A stretch of 64,000 nt of DNA from Bacillus sp. NTK074B (GCF_017303375.1 NZ_JAFKOH010000006.1:62001-126000), one strand, 5' to 3'. Positions 1-9,086 are shown, counted from the stretch's first letter. Notes: a model not told the origin generated them from the sequence alone. Numbers and translations: made by a program.

Positions 1-413
1 ATAAAAAGCTGAAATAGAACCACAATAAACACATCCGGTAAAGCATCCAGCAAATTGACGATTTTAGTAGAGAAACGATAGGCTTTCCGGGGCAATAACA
101 TGAGGGAATAGCTTAAAAGCACCGACAGACTTACCGCTAAGAAGAACGAACTGAAAAGAATCAGGAACGAATATACATACGTTTCAGAAAAGACTTCATT
201 GATGCTGTATTGCTTATTTCCCTCTCCCCAATATATGTAGATGGATGACGGATGCATGATCTCCACCCACGTCTGCTGCAATCGATCCCCGTAGGCAGCT
301 AGATTAATCAATAGCTCTGTATCGTATGCGAGCAATGAACCGATTCCACTAAGCAGATACAACCCCAACACAACAACCAGAAAATGAAAGGAAGTCTCTG
401 GCATCCTTTTCAT
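1..413 (-). CDS. OppB-like ABC transporter permease, N-terminal part (cut by window edge)
   Basis: The reading frame starts at ATG 413-411, five bases after GGAGGG, and stays open to base 1, giving about 137 residues. It begins with a membrane segment (residues about 9-30), then an extracytoplasmic stretch, then a second hydrophobic segment (about 83-106). The segment LLDALPDVFIVV closely matches VLESLPDVFFIF in the permease gene at 9083-9997, so the two are paralogues of the same dipeptide/oligopeptide permease family. The C-terminal half with the EAA loop lies outside the window. Its substrate is unknown. The identification rests on the paralogy and the membrane layout. Confidence 0.7.
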   Translation of the reverse strand, partial: MKRMPETSFHFLVVVLGLYLLSGIGSLLAYDTELLINLAAYGDRLQQTWVEIMHPSSIYIYWGEGNKQYSINEVFSETYVYSFLILFSSFFLAVSLSVLLSYSLMLLPRKAYRFSTKIVNLLDALPDVFIVVLFQLF

Positions 414-641
414 AAAAACCCTCCAATGAATTTCCAAATTGATACAAATTTACTATATTCATGTTACAATAATGTAATATAATTTGTAAATGTATTTAGA
501 AAATTTTTACTACTATGTTTTTATGTCGCAAATACAGGGCTTCTTTTACTTGTATGTATCATCAATTCCTCACATATTCTTGAAACTTTATTGACTTGGG
601 AACCGTAATCTTTGTATAAGATAAAAGGAAGTGTGATAAAA

Positions 642-1298
642 ATGAAGAAAAATATTGTTCTCTGGGATCTCATGATTTATGTGGCACTCCCTCTATTTGT
701 GTGGAAGATTTTACGAGATTACACAGGGGATTATTATGCCATGCTCCTTTCTTCAGTGCCGGGTATCCTTTATACGATCTACCGGTTCATTGAAATGAAG
801 AAAGTGAATACCTTCGGCCTGTTCATTCTCTTCACCTTGATTATCGGTACGCTGATCGACGTACTGGCTGGTTCGTCTTTACAGCTTCTTTGGAATAATG
901 TCTATTACGCGGCCGGGATCAGTTTGTTTTTCTTAGGGACCATGGTCCTCAGAAGGCCCATCACCCTTTACTTTGGTCTTGATTTTGCAGAGCTCCAAGG
1001 TCATGACCGCATGTTTAGTAAGCGACTTTTCTATAAGAAACCTTTATATATCTTGTTTCAGCTGATCACGCTTTCCTTCGCTTTAAGGAGTGGGATCCTT
1101 GCCATTGTGAAAGCTTGGCTCATTATGGAGTATGGTGTAGAGGCATTCGATAAAGGGATCATTCTGCGCCAGGCATTCAGCTGGATCATGACGGGTGTTA
1201 CTATTATCGGATTCTTCTATATAGGGAAGATAATTAAAGAATCTCCTCATTTAATTAAAGAAGTTCAGGACGAAGTGGATAAAGAAGAGGCCATCTAG
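642..1298 (+). CDS. VC0807-like multi-pass membrane protein
   Basis: The protein has 218 residues with about six hydrophobic segments and short basic loops. I chose ATG 642 because GGAAGTG lies 8 bases before it; a longer frame from TTG 612 has no ribosome binding site. The pattern (short N-terminus, paired helices, RRPITLYFGLDFAE loop) resembles the VC0807 family of uncharacterised bacterial membrane proteins. No catalytic motif is visible and no function is known. It stands alone between an upstream AT-rich region and the next small gene. The family assignment is from memory of the pattern and is tentative; the gene itself is well supported. Confidence 0.7.
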   Translation: MKKNIVLWDLMIYVALPLFVWKILRDYTGDYYAMLLSSVPGILYTIYRFIEMKKVNTFGLFILFTLIIGTLIDVLAGSSLQLLWNNVYYAAGISLFFLGTMVLRRPITLYFGLDFAELQGHDRMFSKRLFYKKPLYILFQLITLSFALRSGILAIVKAWLIMEYGVEAFDKGIILRQAFSWIMTGVTIIGFFYIGKIIKESPHLIKEVQDEVDKEEAI

Positions 1299-1467
1299 CA
1301 TTTTGGAAGTCATACCTTCTGCCGCCCTTCTAATTCCACATTATGGAACATTCAGCCTATTTTTTCTATTATTGATCAAAGAACTTGTCAAACGAAACAA
1401 TTACAAATATTGGGTTCAACTTTCCATTCCCTCCTACATATAATAGTCCGAGAGGAGGCATCTCAGA

Positions 1468-1653
1468 ATGGATAGATTTATTCTTTTGTTGGTAGCGGGT
1501 ATTCTTTCCGGTTTCGCACTGTTAAGGGTTCCATTGGCAGGTACGTTTCTAGCGAGTGTATCCCCGGTAACGGACATCATTGGTATTCTAGCTATACTCA
1601 TATTCTCACTTTTCTTAATCTATAAAGGGACTATGGCGATACTCGGCAAGTGA
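1468..1653 (+). CDS. small two-helix membrane protein, unknown function
   Basis: This 61-residue protein follows a strong GAGGAGG ribosome binding site 9 bases before the ATG. It consists almost entirely of two hydrophobic helices (about residues 3-25 and 34-58) joined by a short loop with VSPVTD. I do not recognise the family. A good intrinsic terminator follows directly, which supports it as a real single-gene transcript. Confidence 0.65.
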   Translation: MDRFILLLVAGILSGFALLRVPLAGTFLASVSPVTDIIGILAILIFSLFLIYKGTMAILGK

Positions 1654-1660
1654 AGGGAGA

Positions 1661-1687
1661 GACCCGGATTTATTCCGGGTCTTTTTT
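1661..1687. terminator. bidirectional intrinsic terminator
   Basis: An 8-bp stem GACCCGGA/TCCGGGTC with a 5-base loop is followed by a T-run on the plus strand. It ends the 61-residue gene. The stop codon of the convergent acetyltransferase gene lies in its loop. Confidence 0.8.
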
Positions 1688-2476
1688 AAATGGCTGAGAA
1701 AACCAGTATTCCAGAAGTTCTTTATATTTCTCATGGTCTATTTCTTTTTTCTCAACGTTTCCACTCTTCCATTGAGTAAAGGAAGTGTCGGTCAAGGTAA
1801 CACTGCCGTCTTCCGTCCGCATTGTCAGTAACGGATGCTTATTGAAGGGTGAATCAGGATGCTTTTCTACCGTGAGGCGGACGTTGTCCAAACAGCTTAC
1901 ATCTCTGATTGTTTCATCGATATCAAACGCGTATCCGATTCTCCAGTCCCTGTCCTTATATTTCAGTTTCATTTCTAATCGATACTCCCCATGATGGGTT
2001 TTTCCTTCTCTTATTCTGAACTCCCCGTTTGAGGAAGAGACCGTTTCCCCTGATAATGGAACAGGTTTCAAGGGAACATTCCCCCCGAATCCTCCATCCA
2101 GAATATACAATTGTCCCTCATGTCGCACCAGAACCGCCACATGAGTCCTCCCAATATTCCCAAACTTCCCTGCAGCATGATCATAGACAACCCCCTGTAT
2201 CAGGGAAGCATCGTATTGATTCTCTATGAGGAATAAATATAGGAGTGAATTTAGGTCATAACAAAGCCCCCCCTCATTCATAATGAGCATTTTATTCAAC
2301 AGATGATCCTTGGTCAGAATACGGGACCTTCCTTCCATAATGCATACATTCTCAAATGGTATATGATTCGCCATTTTTTCTAATATGATATCCAGATCCT
2401 GAAAAGTTACAGGATCTGGATTCGAATACTGAATCCTTTTGCGGAATAGCTTGTCTAAATTGTTGATGGCGGGCAC
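1670..2476 (-). CDS. arylamine N-acetyltransferase family protein
   Basis: This 268-residue protein has the NAT layout. It transfers acetyl groups from acetyl-CoA to arylamines or hydrazines through a Cys-His-Asp triad. The triad is visible: Cys72 in EGGLCYDLN, His112 in GRTHVAVLV and Asp127 in LDGGFGG, in the order and spacing of the family. The length fits (250-280 residues). The start is a GTG at 2476-2474; the AAAGGA upstream is closer than usual, so the exact start is uncertain. It faces the small membrane gene and shares its terminator. The natural substrate cannot be read from the sequence. Confidence 0.88.
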   Translation of the reverse strand: MPAINNLDKLFRKRIQYSNPDPVTFQDLDIILEKMANHIPFENVCIMEGRSRILTKDHLLNKMLIMNEGGLCYDLNSLLYLFLIENQYDASLIQGVVYDHAAGKFGNIGRTHVAVLVRHEGQLYILDGGFGGNVPLKPVPLSGETVSSSNGEFRIREGKTHHGEYRLEMKLKYKDRDWRIGYAFDIDETIRDVSCLDNVRLTVEKHPDSPFNKHPLLTMRTEDGSVTLTDTSFTQWKSGNVEKKEIDHEKYKELLEYWFSQPFKKDPE

Positions 2477-2586
2477 ATCCTTTCTGGTTAGTCTTTAAAG
2501 TTTACCTGCTTCTCATTGACGTATTCAACCCCTGGCATGCATTTTGGGATTCAGGGGCTAAATTGCCATATCCCTGTCAGAATACA

Positions 2587-2859
2587 CTAAAGTTGAATCC
2601 GCAATTTCTCTGCTCTTGCCCTGGAAACGCACGTTAAGATCGAGTTGTGTTCACTCCTCTCACGATCGCTTAAAAAAGAATCACCGTGATCGACTTCACC
2701 TTCCAATACGTTGACCTCACAGGTTCCGCATCGACCGACCCGGCAGGAATATGGCGCATTGACCCCTGCCTTGAGAAGGGCTTCTAATAATGTCCCGTCC
2801 TTTGGCACTTTAATGGTGGGTCCGTTTTCTACTTCCACCAAAAAATCCTGACGTTTCAT
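2587..2859 (-). CDS. 2Fe-2S plant-type ferredoxin coupled to the DUF3445 gene
   Basis: This 90-residue ferredoxin has cluster ligands Cys39, Cys44, Cys47 and Cys77 in the pattern C-x4-C-x2-C-x29-C (SCRVGRCGTC ... ILTC). I chose ATG 2859; the frame is open further upstream, but that part only shadows the preceding gene. The start lies inside the DUF3445 gene, which ends at 2810, so the two overlap by 50 bp in different frames and are probably translationally coupled. In characterised heme-dependent oxidative N-demethylases, electrons reach the DUF3445 subunit through flavin and 2Fe-2S carriers. This small ferredoxin is the obvious partner (inference). Confidence 0.88.
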   Translation of the reverse strand: MKRQDFLVEVENGPTIKVPKDGTLLEALLKAGVNAPYSCRVGRCGTCEVNVLEGEVDHGDSFLSDRERSEHNSILTCVSRARAEKLRIQL

Positions 2860-3667
2860 TCTTCGTAAATTCTTCAAGTGGTAATAGATAAGTATGGATG
2901 GTAAAAAGCAGCCCACGTGAACCCGGTAACCTATAAAGCTTCTGTACTTCCACCCTCACGTGAACGTACTTCCCCACATTTTCCCTAGTCACATTCCTTC
3001 TTCCCTTTCCCCACTCATCATACGTCTCAAAAGAAGTATCCAGGCGATCTCCCGCCATTAAAGACCAGTTCCTCCTTACCCATGGATCTCCCGCTTCCAT
3101 CCTCATTAAGAATGTAAAAATCCGCTGATCCAACCCCTCATTTTTAAAACCGGGTATCGGTCCGTGTATCTCCTTGAAGCTCATCCCCATATTGAACGCA
3201 AGGGACCAGTTCGCAGGAAAACATAATTGCCCAGCATCCAGATACAGTTCCCCGTCCCGCTCCATCATGAAGATGAGGTCTTCTTGTACGTGCCTGCCGA
3301 TAAAATCTAGGGGCTCCATGGATAGAGACGAACCATACCCTGGTATAAAGATTGTCTTCTCGTTCAGCATATGATTATGGAACGTCCATGCATCGTCTTT
3401 TATTTCAAGGGAAAACATCTGAGGGTAGAACTGTATGAGATGTTGAATGACAAGCTCCGTGATTTCCCATTGAGCCTTCCATGTGTGGGGCAGGGACTGG
3501 AAGCATCGTTCGGGATGGCGGGTTAACAGTTTCCGTTTCAGTTGGATTTCTTCCCGATAAGAAGAGGTAACTTCTACACAACCCGCCTCCTCCAGTGGAA
3601 CAGAATTATTTGAATACCGATACCCATCGCCCTTAAAGGGATAAGGGAACGAATCCAGTTTCATCAT
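2810..3667 (-). CDS. heme-dependent oxidative N-demethylase-like protein (DUF3445)
   Basis: This 285-residue protein has the DUF3445 pattern: an N-terminal FPYPFKG segment, a central region with CFPANWSLAFNMGMSF and IHGPIPGF, and a later RRNWSLMAGDRLDT block. DUF3445 is the heme-PAS catalytic subunit of oxidative N-demethylase, which removes a methyl group from secondary or tertiary amines as formaldehyde. AAAGGTGG lies 4 bases before ATG 3667 and 7 before an immediately following ATG, so either could be used. The gene overlaps the ferredoxin gene by 50 bp. No flavin reductase or formaldehyde-handling gene is adjacent, so the electron source must be encoded elsewhere. The substrate is unknown. 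Confidence 0.85.
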   Translation of the reverse strand: MMKLDSFPYPFKGDGYRYSNNSVPLEEAGCVEVTSSYREEIQLKRKLLTRHPERCFQSLPHTWKAQWEITELVIQHLIQFYPQMFSLEIKDDAWTFHNHMLNEKTIFIPGYGSSLSMEPLDFIGRHVQEDLIFMMERDGELYLDAGQLCFPANWSLAFNMGMSFKEIHGPIPGFKNEGLDQRIFTFLMRMEAGDPWVRRNWSLMAGDRLDTSFETYDEWGKGRRNVTRENVGKYVHVRVEVQKLYRLPGSRGLLFTIHTYLLPLEEFTKNETSGFFGGSRKRTHH

Positions 3668-3697
3668 AGCACCACCTTTGTTTGAAAATTCTTACTT

Positions 3698-5596
3698 TTA
3701 TTTTACCGTTATGAGGGACGGACCCCAACCGTATTTCTCTTTATACCGGCTGAGTGTAATCAAGGGCCATATCCATTGGTAGCTGTGGTAATGAATGTAG
3801 AAGTTTCCCGGAAGTCCCACTCCTGTCGGGTATGTTTTGTTTGTACTGCCTTCTGTTTCATTCATGATAACGAGGAGCGCCATCATTCCTAAATCAATCG
3901 CAGGGGTCGGTTTTTCTTCGATACAAATGAGTGCCTCCAAGGCCCACGCTGTTTGTGAAGGGGTGCTGAAGGAAAGAGGGACGTATGACTTTTTCTGATC
4001 GCTGTAGCAAGACTCCCCCCATCCGCCGTCTTTTTGCTGAATGCTCTCCAACCATTCTTTAGCCCTTTGAAGATGTTTATCAGATGATGAGACCCCCGCT
4101 GCTTTCATCCCCGTGATGGCCGCCCACGTACCATAGATGTAGCAGACACCCCATCGTCCGTACCAGGATCCATCTTCCTTCTGCATCAATTTAAGCCACT
4201 CCACCCCTTTTTTTACTTGGGGATGACTTTTGTTCAGTCCTGCCTGTCTGCCCAGGAACTCCAACGCTCTTCCCGTTAGATCAGGGGTGGATGGATCGAT
4301 GGCCGCAGCTTCTGCCCCGTCCATTGGAAAAGAAGAGAGAATCGTTTTCGTCTTGTTTTTTTCAAAAGCCGGAAAGCCACCATCCAGGTTTTGCATGCCG
4401 AGTACCCATTCCAGGCCACGGTCCCAAGACGGCAGGATATGTGGGTTCCCCGCTGCAGCATACGTAATGGCCCTTAGAGCCGCTGTTGTATCATCCCCAT
4501 CAGGGTGAATGCTGTTAGTCTCCGAAAAGCCCCATCCCCCGGGCTTTACTCCGCTCTCAAAAGCCCAGTCACCATACTTGAAGTGCTGCTTTTTGACAAG
4601 GTAATCCACTGATTTCTCAATGTATGGTTCATCAACCCCCAATCCCGATTCCTGAAGGGCATGACTGATAAGGGCCGTGTCCCAGACGGTCGAAGGTGAA
4701 TTTTGAATATGAAGGCCATTCTTCGTTTCACAAGCCAATTCTTTCAACCCATGAACCGCTTTTACTATAGTAGGATCACTTTTCTTGTATCCAAGTGCCA
4801 GCAGGGCAAATATCATATAAAATGTCGTGCTGAAGTAACTGAGATAGGTCCCGTCCCTCTCCAATCGCTGCAGCATATATTCGAGGGCAAACTGCCGGGC
4901 TTGTTGATGAAGATAGGATGGAATGTTCGCAAGTGACTGTATGCCCTGATTGATTTTTGAAAATAGTTTCAATTCCCGTTGACTGTACCTCACTTCACTG
5001 AGAAATCGGGAAAGTTCCTGTATTTGTGGTGTACCCTTTGTTCTCAACTGGAAACGAAGATCTTTCAGCAGCATCAACGGAGCAAGGTGGCCACGGGCAT
5101 AGCTGCTCAAATCCCAAAAATTCACGGGGAATACTTTCGGAAGTAACAGGAATTGTATGGGGATCGGCAGGAGATGCTTCCAGTCATATTGACCTTGAAC
5201 AGCCAGCATGAACTTCGTAATGGAATGAGCCTTGTGAAGCCCACCCATTTTCTTGATAAACTGCTCTGCTCTCAGCAGTCTCTTATCCTCCTCGCTGACC
5301 ATGCCGCTGAACCTCAGGGCAAAGTATGCCTCGATGGTTGATGACAGGTTTCCTTCCCTCTCGTCTTCAAAGAGCTTCCACGTCCCTTCCCTTGACTGCA
5401 ATTTCCAAAGCCGGTTCACAAGCCTGCTTATGAGTTCTTCCTCACCCATCTCCAATGAGCGAAGAAGAATGATCATATACGCATCGGTCATCACACTGTT
5501 TTCAAAACAAAAGGACCAGCTTCCTTCTGCACGTTGCATCTGCAGAAGATGCTGTTGAATAGTTCGGATCGTGCTTTCTATATTCTTTTTCATCAT
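3698..5596 (-). CDS. sqhC: squalene-hopene / tetraprenyl-beta-curcumene cyclase family triterpene cyclase
   Basis: This 632-residue class II terpene cyclase starts polycyclisation by protonation from a central Asp of a DxDDT motif, here DGDDTT at residues 366-371. Several QW repeats are visible (QNLDGGFPAF, QKEDGSWYGRWG, QKDGGWGES, QTAWALEAL). Length and layout fit the family. In Bacillus subtilis the homologue makes sporulene for the spore membrane, while other relatives make hopene. The Gly in the motif and the organism favour the sporulene/C35 type, but this is an inference. Start ATG 5596 follows a G-rich GGTGGGGGGG site. The last residues (GPSLI) are encoded by one arm of the GGGACGGACC repeat. 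Confidence 0.92.
   Translation of the reverse strand: MMKKNIESTIRTIQQHLLQMQRAEGSWSFCFENSVMTDAYMIILLRSLEMGEEELISRLVNRLWKLQSREGTWKLFEDEREGNLSSTIEAYFALRFSGMVSEEDKRLLRAEQFIKKMGGLHKAHSITKFMLAVQGQYDWKHLLPIPIQFLLLPKVFPVNFWDLSSYARGHLAPLMLLKDLRFQLRTKGTPQIQELSRFLSEVRYSQRELKLFSKINQGIQSLANIPSYLHQQARQFALEYMLQRLERDGTYLSYFSTTFYMIFALLALGYKKSDPTIVKAVHGLKELACETKNGLHIQNSPSTVWDTALISHALQESGLGVDEPYIEKSVDYLVKKQHFKYGDWAFESGVKPGGWGFSETNSIHPDGDDTTAALRAITYAAAGNPHILPSWDRGLEWVLGMQNLDGGFPAFEKNKTKTILSSFPMDGAEAAAIDPSTPDLTGRALEFLGRQAGLNKSHPQVKKGVEWLKLMQKEDGSWYGRWGVCYIYGTWAAITGMKAAGVSSSDKHLQRAKEWLESIQQKDGGWGESCYSDQKKSYVPLSFSTPSQTAWALEALICIEEKPTPAIDLGMMALLVIMNETEGSTNKTYPTGVGLPGNFYIHYHSYQWIWPLITLSRYKEKYGWGPSLITVK
3713..3726 (+). 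repeat. single arm of the GGGACGGACC repeat inside the sqhC 3' end
   Basis: GAGGGACGGACCCC lies just inside the end of the cyclase gene, so part of the protein C-terminus (GPSLI) is encoded by the repeat. No partner arm lies nearby. Confidence 0.6.
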
Positions 5597-5666
5597 TTGT
5601 CCCCCCCACCTAGCTTCTATGATGTTATGTATATGAGAAGAACACGGGTACTAGTAGTGAGAAGCA

Positions 5667-5709
5667 AAGAAGAGCCTGCCACCCGGTTACCGGGGAGCAG
5701 GCTCTTCTT
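5667..5709. terminator. intrinsic terminator downstream of the DUF2161 gene
   Basis: A stem AAGAAGAGCCTGC / GCAGGCTCTTCTT (with extra pairing in the CCCGG/CCGGG loop region) covers the last codons of the DUF2161 gene and precedes an A/T-rich run. It separates that gene from the cyclase gene. Confidence 0.7.
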
Positions 5710-6421
5710 GATTTATTTCTATTTTCTGTGAGTAATAGCTGACAAGCTCAGGATAATGATGCATCTCTTCCCTGCCGGAATCGGTGATTTGATACACTCC
5801 TCTTTTTACCCTCTCGAACCACCTGTAGTAATTCTTCTGAAGAATAGACGGCGTTTTGTCACCGGTTCCAAGCTTTGCTAAGTTCTTCGGGGACATGGGT
5901 CCATATGCTTCCAGACAGCAGGCGATATGAATGCAGCTCTCTTTATAAGCGGTCATGATCTTCGTTTTATTGCTTCCGCCTATATTGTAATCCGCACTGC
6001 GGCCTTCGATTTCTTTCACAAGGGCTGCCCGCTTCTTTATACTATTTCTCATGACCTTCTTCCGGTCAAAGGCTTCCGGATGAATGACAAAATCAAGCTT
6101 TGGGGTCTTCGTCGTAAAGGAAACGGTGATCAAACCAAGTTCAAGACGCCTGACCAGATGGCGTATATCATTCCAGCGCTTTGAACGGGTATTCTTCGGT
6201 TTCGGAATCGCAATGTAAACAAGATCCGTCAGCCGCTGGCGCTTCGTTGCCTGGATCAGAAGCTCTATATTCAAGGAAAGCTTCAATTCGACGATGACAA
6301 GATCGTCTTCTTTTATCGCCGTCAAATCACAGTCATTCACTTCACCGTTCACCTGATATCCCTGTTTATAAAAATGGTTTTGGATCGGTTGATAAAGATC
6401 CGATTCTTTCAATTTCGTCAT
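5687..6421 (-). CDS. DUF2161 family PD-(D/E)XK nuclease-fold protein
   Basis: The 244-residue protein carries a PD-(D/E)XK-like core near the N-terminus: Asp32 in NDCDLTAI, then Glu45 and Lys47 in VIVELKL. This matches the DUF2161 family of putative phosphodiesterases. The C-terminal third (YYRWFERVKRGVYQITDSG) looks like a winged-helix or DNA-contact module. The role is unknown; a DNA repair or restriction-like role is only a fold-based guess. The terminator hairpin reaches into its last codons. It is transcribed alone, upstream of the cyclase gene but separated by that terminator. Confidence 0.8.
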   Translation of the reverse strand: MTKLKESDLYQPIQNHFYKQGYQVNGEVNDCDLTAIKEDDLVIVELKLSLNIELLIQATKRQRLTDLVYIAIPKPKNTRSKRWNDIRHLVRRLELGLITVSFTTKTPKLDFVIHPEAFDRKKVMRNSIKKRAALVKEIEGRSADYNIGGSNKTKIMTAYKESCIHIACCLEAYGPMSPKNLAKLGTGDKTPSILQKNYYRWFERVKRGVYQITDSGREEMHHYPELVSYYSQKIEINQEEPAPR

Positions 6422-6624
6422 GGGTAAAAACCTTTCCGGGAAAAAATTCTATATGATAAAGTATAGACCATTTCAGATAATTTTGCAGTTTCAGAGAAAG
6501 AAAGAGGTCCTGGCATCTCATCGTGGAGCTCTGGAAGGGTAGGTGGAATCGATTATCAGCCAATACCTCCATTTATCTACGATTCTGAAAAAAACGACAT
6601 CTCCATCTGCCCTTAAGAAAAACC

Positions 6625-8067
6625 TTACCCACGGATCTTCTCTATCTCATCTGCTACAAATTGTACTGAAGTCCCGACAATCACTTGAATGCTATTGTCA
6701 CCAACCACATGGATGCCTGGAACGCCCGCCGCTTTGATCCGGTCCTGATTCACAGCCTCCATATCCTTCACTTCCACTCTCAATCTCGTAATACAATTCT
6801 CAACCGAGGTGACATTTTCATCTCCGCCGAGTCCGGCATAGATTTCTGCTGCCATGACAGCAAACTTGTCTTCTCCTGTGAGTGTTGTAGCTTTCTCGCC
6901 TTCTTCTCCTTCTTCTTCACGCCCAGGGGTCATAAGATTGAATTTCGCAATCATAAAACGGAATAAGAAATAATAAAGGAAAGCAAATACCACACCTTGA
7001 ATCAATAGCATATACGGAAGATTTGCCAGGGGAAGCCTGGAGCTCAGTACAAAATCGACGAACCCGGCGCTGAAGCCGAAGCCTGCAGTCCAGTGGAAGA
7101 AAGAAGCAATCGCAAGGGATAACCCTGTCAGCACTGCATGTGCTACATATAAAAGAGGAGCTACGAACATGAACGCAAATTCAATTGGCTCCGTCACTCC
7201 GGTGAAGAAGGAAGCAAAACCTGCTGCAAGCATCAGTGAGGCGACCTGCTTTTTCTTAGCCGGTTTCGCTGCATGATAGATGGCAAGCCCCGCTGCCGGA
7301 AGACCAAACATCATCACCGGGAAGAATCCCGCTTGATACATCCCCGTCACACCTTTTTCTCCAGTGCCCGACCAGAAGTTCCCGATATCATTGATACCCG
7401 CCACATCGAACCAGAACACGGAATTCAGTGCATGGTGCAAGCCTGTAGGAATCAATAATCGATTAAAGAAGCCGTATAATCCGGCCCCTGTAAACCCGAG
7501 ACCGCTGATTTCCTTCCCGAAGGAAACAAGCGCCGTGTATATGACCGGCCATACAAACAGCATCACACCAGAGACGACCAGCATGGCAATCGCCGACATG
7601 ATCGGGACCAATCGTTTTCCACTGAAAAAGGCAAATGCATCCGGAAGCTTCACATGACTGAATCGATTGTACATACCTGCCGCGACGATCCCTGAGAGAA
7701 TCCCGACAAATTGATTTCCGATCTTCCCAAATGCAGGATTAACTGCCTCTTTGTCAATGCCCTGCAACAAAGCAACGGAATCTGTGGAAAGCAATGTGGT
7801 AATGACGAGGTAGGCGACGAGTCCGCTTAGAGCTGCAGATCCATCTCGCGCTTTCGCCATCCCCAGTGCGACCCCGACCGCGAATAAAATCGACATATTA
7901 TCAATGATTGATGCCCCTGCCTTGATCAGGAAAGCGGCTATGGGACTGTCAGCACCCCATCCGGATGGATCGATCCAATAGCCTATTCCCATCAGGATCG
8001 CAGCAGCCGGTAACACGGCAACAGGCAGCATCAACGAACGACCAATACGCTGCAAGTATTTCATCAT
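6625..8067 (-). CDS. nagP: N-acetylglucosamine-specific PTS transporter, EIICB
   Basis: This 480-residue protein fuses an EIIC membrane channel (residues about 1-380) to an EIIB domain whose phosphocysteine is Cys425 in VENCITRLRV. The EIIC part has the glucose/GlcNAc family signatures (PTGLHHALNSVFW, GVTEPIEF). It imports N-acetylglucosamine as GlcNAc-6-phosphate and takes phosphate from a glucose-type EIIA encoded elsewhere. Start ATG 8067 follows AGGAGG with an 8-base spacer. No nagA, nagB or nagR lies nearby. With the amino-sugar island at 23-34 kb it shows that the organism handles cell-wall or chitin sugars. I saw no clear operator upstream. Confidence 0.9.
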   Translation of the reverse strand: MMKYLQRIGRSLMLPVAVLPAAAILMGIGYWIDPSGWGADSPIAAFLIKAGASIIDNMSILFAVGVALGMAKARDGSAALSGLVAYLVITTLLSTDSVALLQGIDKEAVNPAFGKIGNQFVGILSGIVAAGMYNRFSHVKLPDAFAFFSGKRLVPIMSAIAMLVVSGVMLFVWPVIYTALVSFGKEISGLGFTGAGLYGFFNRLLIPTGLHHALNSVFWFDVAGINDIGNFWSGTGEKGVTGMYQAGFFPVMMFGLPAAGLAIYHAAKPAKKKQVASLMLAAGFASFFTGVTEPIEFAFMFVAPLLYVAHAVLTGLSLAIASFFHWTAGFGFSAGFVDFVLSSRLPLANLPYMLLIQGVVFAFLYYFLFRFMIAKFNLMTPGREEEGEEGEKATTLTGEDKFAVMAAEIYAGLGGDENVTSVENCITRLRVEVKDMEAVNQDRIKAAGVPGIHVVGDNSIQVIVGTSVQFVADEIEKIRG

Positions 8068-8137
8068 TTTGTGTTCCTCCTATCAGTCTGTTTTTGAAGA
8101 TGCCTCGTCTCTCTAATGAGGACAAAGACCTTCTATA

Positions 8138-8178
8138 AAAAATATTCCGGCATTCACTTGTTTAGAAGTGGGTGCCGG
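8138..8178 (-). terminator. intrinsic terminator of the permease operon
   Basis: Read on the minus strand, CCGGCA ... ACTT / AAGT ... TGCCGG forms a hairpin followed by a TATTTTTTAT run. It lies directly after the OppC-like gene and before nagP. Confidence 0.75.
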
Positions 8179-8183
8179 CGCAT

Positions 8184-9086
8184 TCAGACCTTCTGAGAAG
8201 AGTTTTCGAGATGTTTGAACGTCATATTGGTCAATAGGATCAACAAGGAATACGCCATGACCGGAAAAAATACGATGTAGGGTTCCAATAATAACTCTCC
8301 GTATCGGCTACCGATCAAACCGGCCCACTCCTGGGTCATGCTTGCATGTACATTGAATTGGTCATGCTCCTGTCCCGATGTAATGATCGTTCCTCCTATA
8401 AAAATATGAAAAATAGCGAGATGCAACATAAGGGTGAGGACTTGTACGAGCTGCCTGCCTGACAAAACGATAAGTCTCGGGAATAGATGGGGGAGAATAT
8501 GTCTTCTTGCCTGATGAAGGGACGATCCACCCAGCACCCGGGCACTATCCATAAATTCAAATGAATGGATATGACGTACGGTTTCCCCGATCATTTTCGC
8601 AGTCGTCGGTACCCCCACTGCCGTCATCACAATGATCTGTAGGAATACGGATTCAGCCATGGTAAAGGGTGGTGCACTTCTTACCTCATACAGCAAGAAA
8701 GGGGTCATCCAGATAATGGATATCAAGGACTGGGGGATGAAGGTGAACGCTTGCAGCAACCCTTCCCCATATGGCGAAACGAACCAGTTTTTGAGCCATA
8801 CTCCCATTAATGTTGCCAGAAAGATCCTCAACAGCGTGATAACGAAAGCAAATAACATCGTCCACTTCGCTCCCGTCACGAGCATATAAAATAAATCATT
8901 GCCTTCCCGGTCCGTCCCCAGCCAGTAAAGACTAGAAGGCGGATAAGGGGTAGTATCCAACACTGCCCCATCTGCATCATAGAGAAAAGGCTTTACGACA
9001 GGCTCCACTGATACCATTGGCCAAATGACGCTCAGAATAAAAATGAAACCTAATAGAAACGGTGGTAACATCCTTATCACGTTCAC
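8184..9086 (-). CDS. OppC-like ABC transporter permease
   Basis: This 300-residue protein is a dipeptide/oligopeptide-type permease with about six hydrophobic segments. The typical start of OppC proteins is visible (LYWLGTDREGNDLF), and the EAA-type cytoplasmic loop is FMDSARVLGGSSLHQARRHILPHL. It overlaps the OppB-like gene by 4 bp, which indicates coupled translation of the two halves of one channel. No substrate-binding protein or ATPase gene is present, so the pair must use partners encoded elsewhere or act in an unusual way. Confidence 0.85.
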   Translation of the reverse strand: MNVIRMLPPFLLGFIFILSVIWPMVSVEPVVKPFLYDADGAVLDTTPYPPSSLYWLGTDREGNDLFYMLVTGAKWTMLFAFVITLLRIFLATLMGVWLKNWFVSPYGEGLLQAFTFIPQSLISIIWMTPFLLYEVRSAPPFTMAESVFLQIIVMTAVGVPTTAKMIGETVRHIHSFEFMDSARVLGGSSLHQARRHILPHLFPRLIVLSGRQLVQVLTLMLHLAIFHIFIGGTIITSGQEHDQFNVHASMTQEWAGLIGSRYGELLLEPYIVFFPVMAYSLLILLTNMTFKHLENSSQKV

